Shown here piece by piece: positions 1 through 5,375 of a stretch of DNA of 11,791 nucleotides. The notes below the pieces were generated by a model, which ran no database searches, had not been told where the DNA came from, and saw only the letters and a program-made list of their open reading frames with translations. How positions within the stretch are numbered: the stretch's first letter is position 1; each line of letters begins with the position of its first letter. Source of the DNA: Deltaproteobacteria bacterium. GTDB taxonomy: Bacteria > Desulfobacterota > Binatia > UBA9968. A program made the position numbers and the translations under genes. The stretch spans positions 1 through 11,791 of the forward strand of contig VBLN01000059.1 in the NCBI GenBank assembly GCA_005878685.1, in the 5' to 3' direction.

Positions 1-1
1 C

Positions 2-397
2 CTTAGAGCCTACAAAAAGATCAAAGGCTTCAGAGGTGGGTCGGCCTTTTATACATGGCTCTACCGGATTGCGGTCAATCTCTCCATCGATTTTCAGAGA
101 CGTCAGAAGCGCAGTCCAATGGAATTCAGGGAAACATTAGATGATGTGATAGATGAGAGGGAGGAATCAGGGCGCGACCCCTTTTGTAGTCTGCAAAGTA
201 AGGAGATCGGCAAGAAGCTCGTTGCGGCCATTGACGATCTGACCCCGGATCATAGAGCTGTCATTGTCATGAGAGCCGTTGAAGGTCTGTCTTATAAGGA
301 TATCAGCCGTATCTTAGGTTGCTCGGAGGGGACGGTCATGAGCCGCCTGCATTATGCGCGGAAGAAACTACAAGAAAAACTGGGTCCTTTTTTATGA
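2..397 (+). CDS. ECF-family RNA polymerase sigma factor, 5'-truncated by window edge
   Basis: This is the C-terminal 131 residues of an extracytoplasmic-function sigma-70 factor; the start lies before the window. The opening residues (KGFRGGSAFYTWLYRIAVN, then an arginine-rich stretch) match sigma region 2.3/2.4, which melts and reads the -10 element. After an acidic linker (DDVIDEREESGRDP), the segment LTPDHRAVIVMRAVEGLSY leading into KDISRILGCSEGTVMSRLHY is a typical region 4 helix-turn-helix for -35 recognition. The frame is open from base 2, and an internal ATG at 119 is not the true start because it would remove region 2. The stop codon overlaps the start of the anti-sigma gene (ATGA), so the two are probably translationally coupled and the product is probably held inactive by that partner. 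The target regulon cannot be read from the sequence. The family call is secure; the ECF subgroup is not assigned. Confidence 0.93.
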   Translation, partial: LRAYKKIKGFRGGSAFYTWLYRIAVNLSIDFQRRQKRSPMEFRETLDDVIDEREESGRDPFCSLQSKEIGKKLVAAIDDLTPDHRAVIVMRAVEGLSYKDISRILGCSEGTVMSRLHYARKKLQEKLGPFL

Positions 398-939
398 AAA
401 TGCATTGTGAAGAGGTACAGAGATCGCTCGAGGCATGGTTGGATCGAGAACTTAACCAGTCCGAGGCCGAGCGAGTCGGGAGTCATCTGCTTGAATGTCC
501 TCTATGTTCCGAGGATCGGAGGCAATTGGAGCATCTGCAGGACGCTCTGAGGAACTCCCTGGAGGTCAGGGCGTCAGGCTTAGCCTTTGAGCCATTTTGG
601 AGCGAGGTCCGCAGACGGATTTTGGAACAGAAGCCGTGGCATGTGCAGTTTTTGGACTGGGTTCGTTTCACCCTCTATCCTGCGAGGTTAACATGGGCAA
701 TCCCAGTCGTGATCGTTTTCCTCCTGCTCATTCTGTCTCTGGAGCAGCTTGTCCCAGGATGGGGGTTGGGTCCCGGCACGAGCAATCTTGCAGCGGTAGA
801 GTCTATCGATGGTCATGGCTTAAACGTGGCCGTGTTTCGTGAGTCCAAGACTAAGACGACCGTGATCTGGATATTTCAGAATCAGGAAGGGGAAGATGAA
901 GCTGCTGACGAGTCTGCTCCGGGCGACAATACCTTTTAG
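394..939 (+). CDS. Transmembrane anti-sigma factor with zinc-binding N-terminal domain
   Basis: The product has 181 residues and is a predicted single-pass inner-membrane anti-sigma factor. The N-terminal cytoplasmic part begins MKMHCEEVQRSLEAWLDREL and carries the zinc anti-sigma signature H-x3-C-x2-C at His31, Cys35 and Cys38, with His4/Cys5 upstream. A hydrophobic segment at about 99-116 (TWAIPVVIVFLLLILSL) is the membrane anchor. The remaining ~65 residues would lie in the periplasm and could sense the signal. The start at 394 is chosen because its ATGA overlaps the sigma stop and gives the expected N-terminus. A longer reading from 319 would only add 25 residues translated out of frame from the sigma gene. 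No Shine-Dalgarno sequence precedes the start, which fits reinitiation after the sigma gene. The C-terminal tail is acidic (EGEDEAADES) and encoded in part by DNA shared with the next gene. Function is inferred from the motif, topology and position. Confidence 0.88.
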   Translation: MKMHCEEVQRSLEAWLDRELNQSEAERVGSHLLECPLCSEDRRQLEHLQDALRNSLEVRASGLAFEPFWSEVRRRILEQKPWHVQFLDWVRFTLYPARLTWAIPVVIVFLLLILSLEQLVPGWGLGPGTSNLAAVESIDGHGLNVAVFRESKTKTTVIWIFQNQEGEDEAADESAPGDNTF

Positions 940-1363
940 TTTGAGTCTGGCCCTTTTGATTCCTATGCTCGATGCGGCGGAGAAGGGCCCACAGACTGTC
1001 CAGGTAAGCATCGGCACCATTCTCGCCAGCAACGAAAGTGACAATTTCGATCCCCGCCTCTCCAAAATGAAGAGTCAGCTAGAAGTGATTAAATACCGCT
1101 CTTATCGTTTGCTGCGTGAACAGGTCCAAAAGGCGCCCTGGCAGTCAAGCGCTGCCTTCGAAATTCCCGGGGGTCGCTCGCTTACGGTCATACCTGAGGG
1201 CTATCGTAATAATAGGCTCTCTTTAAAGGTGCGGCTTCTCCAAGGGGAGAAGCCGCTCCTGGACACGACGGTACAACTTCGAAATCGCGGTAATTTTCTC
1301 TTGGGAGGTCCGGCTCATGAGGGCGGCGTGTTGATCCTCTCAATCTCGGCTACGACCCAGTGA
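896..1363 (+). CDS. Small secreted protein of unknown function, co-encoded with ECF sigma/anti-sigma pair
   Basis: This 155-residue protein is not assigned to a named family. It starts with a clear Sec signal peptide (MKLLTSLLRATIPFSLSLAL and on to about Ala27-Ala28), so the mature part of ~127 residues should be periplasmic or secreted. There is no lipobox cysteine and no further membrane segment. The mature protein has a DPRLSKMKSQLEVIKYRSYR region followed by a run of alternating polar and hydrophobic stretches (SLTVIPEGY, LSLKVRLLQGE, DTTVQLRNRGNFLLGG, GVLILSISA) that reads like a beta-sandwich. The start at 896 is supported by a purine-rich ribosome-binding site (GGAAGGGG) just upstream, even though this places 44 bp inside the anti-sigma gene in another frame. 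The overlap makes co-translation with the sigma and anti-sigma genes likely. A role in sensing or buffering an envelope signal is inference from position only. Confidence 0.78.
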   Translation: MKLLTSLLRATIPFSLSLALLIPMLDAAEKGPQTVQVSIGTILASNESDNFDPRLSKMKSQLEVIKYRSYRLLREQVQKAPWQSSAAFEIPGGRSLTVIPEGYRNNRLSLKVRLLQGEKPLLDTTVQLRNRGNFLLGGPAHEGGVLILSISATTQ

Positions 1364-1379
1364 TAGCCGGGGAAGTGAT

Positions 1380-1637
1380 TTACTCAATCACGTTCTTTTC
1401 TATAGGTTCGACGATCACGCCTTTTTCTTTGAGCCATTCGACCGCTCGGTTGACCTCTTGTCGCTCGCCGTCAATCTCGAGCGCGACCAAACCCATTTCT
1501 GCCGTGACAGTCGATCCCCGGATGTTGAAGGTGATGTCAAATTTCTTTGCCAGCCAGCACACCACCGGTTCTCTAACCAGTTCTTTGGGGAAGGTGAGGT
1601 AAACCCGCTCGCACACTTTCTCTTTTGGGTTCGCCAT
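1380..1637 (-). CDS. Stand-alone NIL-domain (ferredoxin-like) protein
   Basis: This 85-residue soluble protein consists of little more than one NIL domain, the small ferredoxin-like fold otherwise found at the C-terminus of methionine ABC-transporter ATPases (MetN) and in some ferredoxins of sulfur metabolism. Seen features are the VYLTFPKELVREPVVCWLAK opening, the FDITFNIRGSTV strand region and the GLVALEIDGERQEVNRAVEW segment, all typical of the family. In MetN the domain binds methionine and shuts down transport; here a sensor, carrier or chaperone role in sulfur assimilation is inferred. It is the last gene of the operon, six bases after the cysteine-synthase-like gene, and has no good ribosome-binding site, so translation is probably coupled. 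It ends 16 bp from the convergent secreted-protein gene. One cysteine near the N-terminus (Cys9) and one at residue 27 are present, but no iron-sulfur motif. Confidence 0.85.
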   Translation of the reverse strand: MANPKEKVCERVYLTFPKELVREPVVCWLAKKFDITFNIRGSTVTAEMGLVALEIDGERQEVNRAVEWLKEKGVIVEPIEKNVIE

Positions 1638-1643
1638 CCGTGT

Positions 1644-2645
1644 TCAAATAGAAAAATTTAGGTTTCCGACCGACATTCTCTCGCGCCAGCCGATCCACAA
1701 GTTTGTGCTGAGGTACTTATCGCCAAAATCTGGGAAGACGACGACCAGAGTGCCTGACCGGAGCTTTCTCGCTACCTGGAGGGAGGCATGCATCGCTGCT
1801 CCGGAAGATTGTCCAACAAGGATCCCCTCTTCCTGACTGAGGCGATAGACCATGGCATAAGCATCTTCGGTAGAGACGGGAATTTTTTCGTCCAGCTCCT
1901 GTTCGTGATAAATGCCCGGAACGATGGAACTGGCCATGTGTTTAAGCCCTTCCAAGCCATGGAGGGCATCGTCCGGCTCCACGGCGATAACTCGGATCCT
2001 TGGGTTTTTCTCCTTGAGAAAACGTCCTGCGCCCATGATAGTGCCGCCGGTTCCAATCCCGGCGATAAAATGAGTAATCTCTCCCTGGGTTTGACGGTAG
2101 ATCTCGGGACCCGTCGTTTCATAATGGGCCTGAGGATTCATGGGGTTGAAGTACTGATCGGGTTTAAAGTATTTTTCCGGATTTTCCTGCAGAATCTCGC
2201 GGCAGAGGCGAATCGCTCCATCAGAACCCTCCAGCGGGTCGCTGAAGGTCACTTTAGCTCCGAAAGCGCCGATGATATGTTTTCGTTCGACGCTCACATT
2301 GGAAGGCATGACCAATTCCACAGGATAACCCAAGGCCGCTCCGATCATGGCTAGGGCGATCCCTGTGTTTCCTGATGTGGAATCGATGATGGTCTTTCCC
2401 TCGACCAGTTTGCCTGATTCGATTCCCTCTCGGATCATTTTTAGCGCCGGTCGGTCCTTAACCGAGCCGCCCGGGTTAGAGCCTTCGAGCTTGGCGAAGA
2501 TCTTGACTCCTCGAGAGAGTCCGGTTGCTATCCTGCTGATCTCCACGAGCGGAGTCTCTCCGATCAGCTCCAGGACAGACTCTACCTTCCTCGGTTCCGC
2601 CAAGCCCTCGGGGATGAACCAACGAATTGGAGTCGACTTAGCCAT
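1644..2645 (-). CDS. cysM: PLP-dependent cysteine synthase, CysM-like (probable protein-thiocarboxylate-dependent sulfhydrylase)
   Basis: This 333-residue fold-type II PLP enzyme belongs to the O-acetylserine/O-phosphoserine sulfhydrylase family. Lys63 in GGSVKDRPA is the Schiff-base lysine, TSGNTG (90-95) is the substrate-carboxylate loop, and GTGGT (198-202) is the phosphate-binding loop of PLP. The SVKDRPA wording and a C-terminal part reading FPDFGDKYLST resemble the mycobacterial CysM group, which takes sulfur from a carrier-protein thiocarboxylate rather than free sulfide. The carrier gene lies immediately upstream, 20 bp away, which supports that reading. By eye, a lysine (Lys235 in GLKHM) occupies the place of the arginine that binds the phosphate of O-phosphoserine in mycobacterial CysM, so the acceptor substrate stays open. 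No clear ribosome-binding site precedes the ATG, so coupling to the carrier gene is likely. Classical CysK/CysM using O-acetylserine, or cystathionine beta-synthase, are alternatives. Confidence 0.88.
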   Translation of the reverse strand: MAKSTPIRWFIPEGLAEPRKVESVLELIGETPLVEISRIATGLSRGVKIFAKLEGSNPGGSVKDRPALKMIREGIESGKLVEGKTIIDSTSGNTGIALAMIGAALGYPVELVMPSNVSVERKHIIGAFGAKVTFSDPLEGSDGAIRLCREILQENPEKYFKPDQYFNPMNPQAHYETTGPEIYRQTQGEITHFIAGIGTGGTIMGAGRFLKEKNPRIRVIAVEPDDALHGLEGLKHMASSIVPGIYHEQELDEKIPVSTEDAYAMVYRLSQEEGILVGQSSGAAMHASLQVARKLRSGTLVVVFPDFGDKYLSTNLWIGWRERMSVGNLNFSI

Positions 2646-2665
2646 AGTGAAAAAACCGATAAAAC

Positions 2666-2944
2666 CTACCGCCCTCCGGCGATAGCTGGGACGATCGATA
2701 TGCTATCTCCATCCTTGAGCGAGGTATCGAGATTTTGCAGGAACCGTATGTCGTCCCCGTTGACGTAAACGTTCACAAACCTGCGAATCTTTCCCGTCTC
2801 ATCACAAATCCGCTCCTTAATCCCGGGATATTTGCGTTCTAGATCCTCTACCAGAACGCGCACGGTATTTCCCTGGGCGCTGACTTCGTCGACTCCGTTA
2901 GTGAACTTGCGCAGCGGGGTGGGCACGCGGACATGGACCGTCAT
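2666..2944 (-). CDS. cysO: CysO/ThiS/MoaD-family sulfur carrier protein ending in Gly-Gly-Arg
   Basis: This 92-residue ubiquitin-like (beta-grasp) protein closely resembles mycobacterial CysO in length and wording: MTVHVRVPTPLRKFTNG at the start, DLERKYPGIKERI in the helix, RRFVNVYVNGDDIRF in the middle and ISIVPAIAGG near the end. In this family the terminal Gly-Gly is adenylated by an E1-like enzyme and converted to a thiocarboxylate that donates sulfur to a PLP enzyme. Here an arginine codon follows the Gly-Gly before the TAG stop, so the protein as encoded could not be activated without removal of that residue. A strong ribosome-binding site (AGGAGGT, 2951-2957) and a good promoter lie just upstream, so expression may be higher than, or separate from, the first two operon genes. 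A molybdopterin or thiamine role is less likely, because no moa or thi genes are nearby and the neighbour is CysM-like. Confidence 0.9.
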   Translation of the reverse strand: MTVHVRVPTPLRKFTNGVDEVSAQGNTVRVLVEDLERKYPGIKERICDETGKIRRFVNVYVNGDDIRFLQNLDTSLKDGDSISIVPAIAGGR

Positions 2945-2978
2945 GATTCAACCTCCTTCAAAATTCTGCTGAGACCTT

Positions 2979-3007
2979 TTTATAGACTTTCCAAGGAAAC
3001 CTTTCAA
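2979..3007 (-). promoter_or_regulatory. Probable sigma-70 promoter internal to the operon, ahead of cysO
   Basis: On the minus strand a -35 box TTGAAA (3002-3007) is separated by exactly 17 bases from a -10 box TATAAA (2979-2984). Both are one mismatch from consensus. Initiation near 2972 would give a leader of about 28 bases that contains the strong AGGAGGT site before the carrier start codon. The spacer contains a short inverted repeat (TTTCC-TT-GGAAA, 2988-2999) that could be an operator, although it is short enough to be chance. The promoter would let cysO, cysM and the NIL gene be transcribed without passing through the riboswitch upstream. Confidence 0.6.
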
Positions 3008-3056
3008 GGCGCTTAGGAAGGGGAGCGGCCTCTGATGATTCCAATCCAGAGAGAGT

Positions 3057-4325
3057 TTAGCCTTCGCTCGCTACGGCCTTCCCCGGAGAAGGCTGGTTGA
3101 GTTCAAGGTAGAGTTCGTCAAAGTCTTTGAGATTTGCCTTGATGGTAAAAGGTTGCTCGACACTCTTCGCAACGACTTCAAGGGTTTTATACCCGTTTCC
3201 GGTGACGCTGATAACGATCGATTCGTCACGAGGGATCCTTCCTTGTTGGATGAGCTTTCTAGTGACTGCCACCTCGGTTCCACCCGCCGGCTCGGTGAAG
3301 ATCCCTTCGGTTCTCGCGAGCAATTTGATGGCGTCGAGGATCTCCGCGTCCGTCACACTCTCACCCCAACCCCCTGATTCCTTGACTGCCTGAAGTACAT
3401 AGTAACCATCGGCCGGATTGCCTATGGCGATCGAGCTCGCGATGGTATTGGGTTTCACCGGGCTGATGAGGTCTGTTCCTCTCTTGAGAGCTTGGATGAT
3501 TGGGGCACAGCCGCTCGCCTGAGCGGAATAGATCCTGCACTCACCGTCCTCGACCAATCCTACCTGTTTGAGTTCCTTAAAGGCTTTGGCGATCTTGGGG
3601 AGGATGGTTCCTCCAGCAGAGGCAACGACAATATGGCGCGGTAGCTTCCATCCCAACTGCTCGGCCACTTCAAAGCCGTGGGTCTTGGCCCCCTCGGCAT
3701 AGTAGGGTCTAAGGTTGACGTTGACAAAAGCCCAGCCGTATTTGTCTGCGATCTCGCTGCAGAGCCGGTTGACGTCGTCATAGTTTCCCTTGATGGCGAC
3801 GGTGCGGGGGCCGTATATGGCCGAGCCGATGATCTTGCCTTGTTCCAAACCGTCCGGAATGAAGACGTAGCAGTTGAGGCCGGCCTTGGCTGCGTGGGCG
3901 GCCACCGCGTTCGCGAGGTTTCCTGTCGAGGCACAGGAGACGGTGTCGAAACCGAATTCAATCGCCTTGGAGATGGCGACGGAAACTACCCGATCCTTGT
4001 AGGAAAAGGTGGGATGGTTGACTGAGTCGTCTTTGATATAGAGCTCTTTGACACCGAAGACCTCGGCTAGCCTGTCAGCTCGTACAAGCGGAGTGAAGCC
4101 TGAATAGAGCCCGGCCCGCGGCTCTCCATCGATAGGAAGAAGCTCCCTATAACGCCAGAGGTTTTTTGGGCGCGAGAGAATTCCTTCACGGCTGATCGAT
4201 TTTTTAATGCGGTCATAGTCGTAAACCACTTCCAGCGGGCCAAAACAGGTCTCGCATACATGCAAAGGCTCCTTGGGATATTTCTGGCCGCACTCTCTGC
4301 ATTCAAGTCCTTTGACAAAGCTCAT
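3057..4325 (-). CDS. thrC: Threonine synthase homologue (PLP fold-type II, with N-terminal zinc ribbon)
   Basis: The product has 422 residues. It starts with a four-cysteine zinc ribbon (Cys9, Cys12, Cys24, Cys27), as in many bacterial and archaeal threonine synthases of the shorter class. Lys110 in PTFSYKDR is the PLP lysine, STGNLANA (133-140) is the substrate loop, and ASAGGTILPK (235-244) is the PLP-phosphate loop. The known family reaction converts O-phosphohomoserine to threonine and phosphate. The start has a ribosome-binding site (AAAGGAAA) 18 bp after the stop of the moeB-like gene. No hom or thrB gene is adjacent. Instead the gene sits between an E1-like enzyme and a sulfur carrier, behind a SAM riboswitch, where a methionine or cysteine role would be expected. 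A sulfur-transferring activity on O-phosphohomoserine is therefore possible but is inference. By sequence alone, threonine synthase is the default name. Confidence 0.88.
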   Translation of the reverse strand: MSFVKGLECRECGQKYPKEPLHVCETCFGPLEVVYDYDRIKKSISREGILSRPKNLWRYRELLPIDGEPRAGLYSGFTPLVRADRLAEVFGVKELYIKDDSVNHPTFSYKDRVVSVAISKAIEFGFDTVSCASTGNLANAVAAHAAKAGLNCYVFIPDGLEQGKIIGSAIYGPRTVAIKGNYDDVNRLCSEIADKYGWAFVNVNLRPYYAEGAKTHGFEVAEQLGWKLPRHIVVASAGGTILPKIAKAFKELKQVGLVEDGECRIYSAQASGCAPIIQALKRGTDLISPVKPNTIASSIAIGNPADGYYVLQAVKESGGWGESVTDAEILDAIKLLARTEGIFTEPAGGTEVAVTRKLIQQGRIPRDESIVISVTGNGYKTLEVVAKSVEQPFTIKANLKDFDELYLELNQPSPGKAVASEG

Positions 4326-4343
4326 CGAATTTCCTTTCTTTCC

Positions 4344-5135
4344 TTAGACTATCGAAGTTGCCTTCGACTCTTCCTGCGCTTTTCCGCAGGCCCTGCAGCG
4401 CGGGTTTCGGCTCACCTCCACGGTGCGGAATTCGACCGTTTTCGCGTCGTAGATCAGCAGCCGGCCAACCAAAAGCTCTTCTTCCATGCCGGCAAAGTAT
4501 TTAATCGCCTCCGCGGCTTGAATGGAACCGATAGTTCCCGCGACAGCGCCTAAAATTCCCGCCTGCTGACAGTTTAAGATTTCTCCTGGAGCCGGAGGAT
4601 CGTTGAAGAGGCAGCGGTAGCAGGCGGACTTTCCAGGAATCACGGTCATGGTCTGACCCTGAAGGCGCATAATCCCGGCATGAGAAAAGGGCTTACCTAA
4701 ACTCACCGCGATGTCGTTGATAAGAAACTTGGTAGCGAAATTGTCACTGCCGTCAATCACGAAGTCATAGGAAGCGATGAGTTCCGACGCATTGTCGTCG
4801 CCTAAGCGCACCGGGTAGACGCGGATCTCCACTTCTGGATTGAGTCGATGAAGCTTTTCCCTCGCCGATTGCACCTTTTGTCTCCCGATGTCCTCCGTGG
4901 AATGGAGGATTTGGCGCTGCAGGTTGGAAAGCTCTACCCGGTCGCTATCGACCAGCCCGAGTGTTCCAATCCCGGCAGCCGCTAGATAGAAGGCTGCGGG
5001 AGAACCGAGACCGCCCGCGCCAATGACTAAGACGCTCCCCTGGAGCAGGCGGATCTGGGTTTTGCCTCCCAAGTCGGGGATCATAATTTGGCGACCGTAG
5101 CGCTCAATTTGCTCTGACGTAAGACGAAGAGTCAT
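4344..5135 (-). CDS. moeB: MoeB/ThiF/HesA-family sulfur-carrier adenylyltransferase (E1-like)
   Basis: This 263-residue enzyme of the ubiquitin-activating superfamily uses ATP to adenylate the C-terminal glycine of a ThiS/MoaD/CysO-type carrier. Visible features are the opening ERYGRQIMIPDLG, the nucleotide loop GAGGLGSP (39-46), the VELSNLQRQI segment that contacts ATP, DGSDN (128-132) with the metal- and ATP-binding aspartate, the CYRC...CRAC zinc site (Cys172, Cys175, Cys247, Cys250), and Cys189 in LNCQQAG at the place of the mobile cysteine in MoeB. It has the length of MoeB and lacks the C-terminal rhodanese domain of MoeZ-type enzymes, so the sulfur donor must be another protein or free sulfide. 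It is the first gene behind the SAM riboswitch. Its likely client is the CysO-like carrier two genes downstream, although it may also serve other carriers in the cell. No proper Shine-Dalgarno sequence precedes the start. Confidence 0.9.
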   Translation of the reverse strand: MTLRLTSEQIERYGRQIMIPDLGGKTQIRLLQGSVLVIGAGGLGSPAAFYLAAAGIGTLGLVDSDRVELSNLQRQILHSTEDIGRQKVQSAREKLHRLNPEVEIRVYPVRLGDDNASELIASYDFVIDGSDNFATKFLINDIAVSLGKPFSHAGIMRLQGQTMTVIPGKSACYRCLFNDPPAPGEILNCQQAGILGAVAGTIGSIQAAEAIKYFAGMEEELLVGRLLIYDAKTVEFRTVEVSRNPRCRACGKAQEESKATSIV

Positions 5136-5144
5136 CGCGAAACC

Positions 5145-5181
5145 AAAAAAAAACCCCTTCCCGTTGATAAGAAGAGGTTTT
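5145..5181 (-). terminator. Intrinsic terminator of the SAM riboswitch expression platform
   Basis: On the minus strand a 9-bp stem pairs AACCTCTTC (5179-5171) with GAAGGGGTT (5160-5152), extendable by one A-U pair, around a 10-base loop. It runs into a stretch of nine T (5153-5145). The U-tract ends nine bases before the moeB-like start codon, so only read-through transcripts encode the operon. Part of the 5' arm and loop can instead pair with the riboswitch P1 strand. Confidence 0.9.
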
Positions 5182-5194
5182 GCCTCGCCTTATC
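5166..5194 (-). promoter_or_regulatory. Antiterminator helix of the SAM riboswitch
   Basis: The 3' strand of aptamer helix P1 (GATAAG, 5194-5189) is complementary to CTTATC (5171-5166) in the terminator arm and loop. After a 2x2 internal loop, GAGG (5186-5183) is complementary to CCTC (5177-5174). This hairpin competes both with P1 and with the terminator, which is the classic S-box switching arrangement: SAM bound gives P1 plus terminator (off), and no SAM gives the antiterminator (on). Confidence 0.85.
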
Positions 5195-5299
5195 TTTCCC
5201 CGCCTGAGGCGGGATGGGAGTTAGCACCAGCGTTCCAAAATTTATGGAACCGATTGCTATGGCTTCGAAGGGCCGATCCCTCCACCACTCTGGATAAGG
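5188..5299 (-). ncRNA. SAM-I (S-box) riboswitch aptamer
   Basis: On the minus strand the leader of the moeB-like gene contains a full S-box. Helix P1 pairs CCTTATC (5299-5293) with GATAAGG (5194-5188). The conserved core follows: CAGAGTGGTGGAGGGA, then TCGGCCC, TTCGAAGCC and AGCAATC in the P2 region, closely matching the Bacillus pattern (GGCCC, GAAGC, GCAACC). P3 is GTTCCA/TGGAAC closed by ATAAATTT, then GGTGCTAACTCC in the J3/4 region, and P4 is CCCGCC/GGCGGG with a short TCA loop. GGGGAAAGATAAGG completes the aptamer. The class binds S-adenosylmethionine and represses methionine and cysteine synthesis genes when SAM is plentiful. It is followed by a matching antiterminator and terminator, so control is by transcription attenuation of the whole downstream operon. 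Confidence 0.95.
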
Positions 5300-5311
5300 T
5301 ACGTGAAAAAG

Positions 5312-5340
5312 ACATTAACGTAGTCCCTATGCTGTGTCAA
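5312..5340 (-). promoter_or_regulatory. Probable sigma-70 promoter of the riboswitch-controlled operon
   Basis: A perfect -35 hexamer TTGACA (5340-5335, minus strand) is followed after 17 bases by TAATGT (5317-5312), a weak -10 box that keeps the important second A and final T. Transcription would start near 5305, a few bases before aptamer helix P1 begins. The -35 box lies inside the first of two direct repeats. Confidence 0.6.
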
Positions 5341-5355
5341 GGGCCTGGAAAAATC
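5335..5355. repeat. Direct repeat copy 1 in the divergent intergenic region
   Basis: Reading on the plus strand, TGTCAAGGGCCTGG followed by AAAAATC recurs 41 bp further on as TGTCAGGGGTCCTGG plus AAAAATC (20 of 22 positions agree, counting one inserted base). This copy contains, on the minus strand, the -35 box of the riboswitch promoter. The 41-bp period is close to four helical turns, so the two copies would lie on the same DNA face. Confidence 0.7.
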
Positions 5356-5375
5356 CTGTTATAGCAACGTAATTC

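Noticed and set aside
319..393. Longer start for the anti-sigma factor at 319
   Set aside because: It would add 25 residues read out of frame through the conserved sigma region 4. The ATGA start at 394 gives the normal N-terminus with the zinc-binding residues.
1375..1391. Hairpin GTGATT-TACTC-AATCAC between the convergent secreted-protein and NIL genes, as a bidirectional terminator
   Set aside because: The stem is only 6 bp, AT-rich, without a T-run on either side, and overlaps the NIL stop codon. It is too weak to call.
1788..2354. 188-codon open frame on the plus strand opposite the cysM-like gene
   Set aside because: No family features and no ribosome-binding site. The opposite strand encodes a complete PLP enzyme with all its motifs.
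2666..2944. Reading the carrier as MoaD (molybdopterin) or ThiS (thiamine)
   Set aside because: Wording, length and the cysM-like neighbour match CysO better, and no moa or thi genes are nearby. A shared role cannot be fully excluded.
5164..5364. 66-codon open frame on the plus strand in the divergent intergenic region
   Set aside because: It runs antisense through the riboswitch aptamer and its terminator, whose paired structure explains the sequence. It has no ribosome-binding site and no recognisable protein motif.
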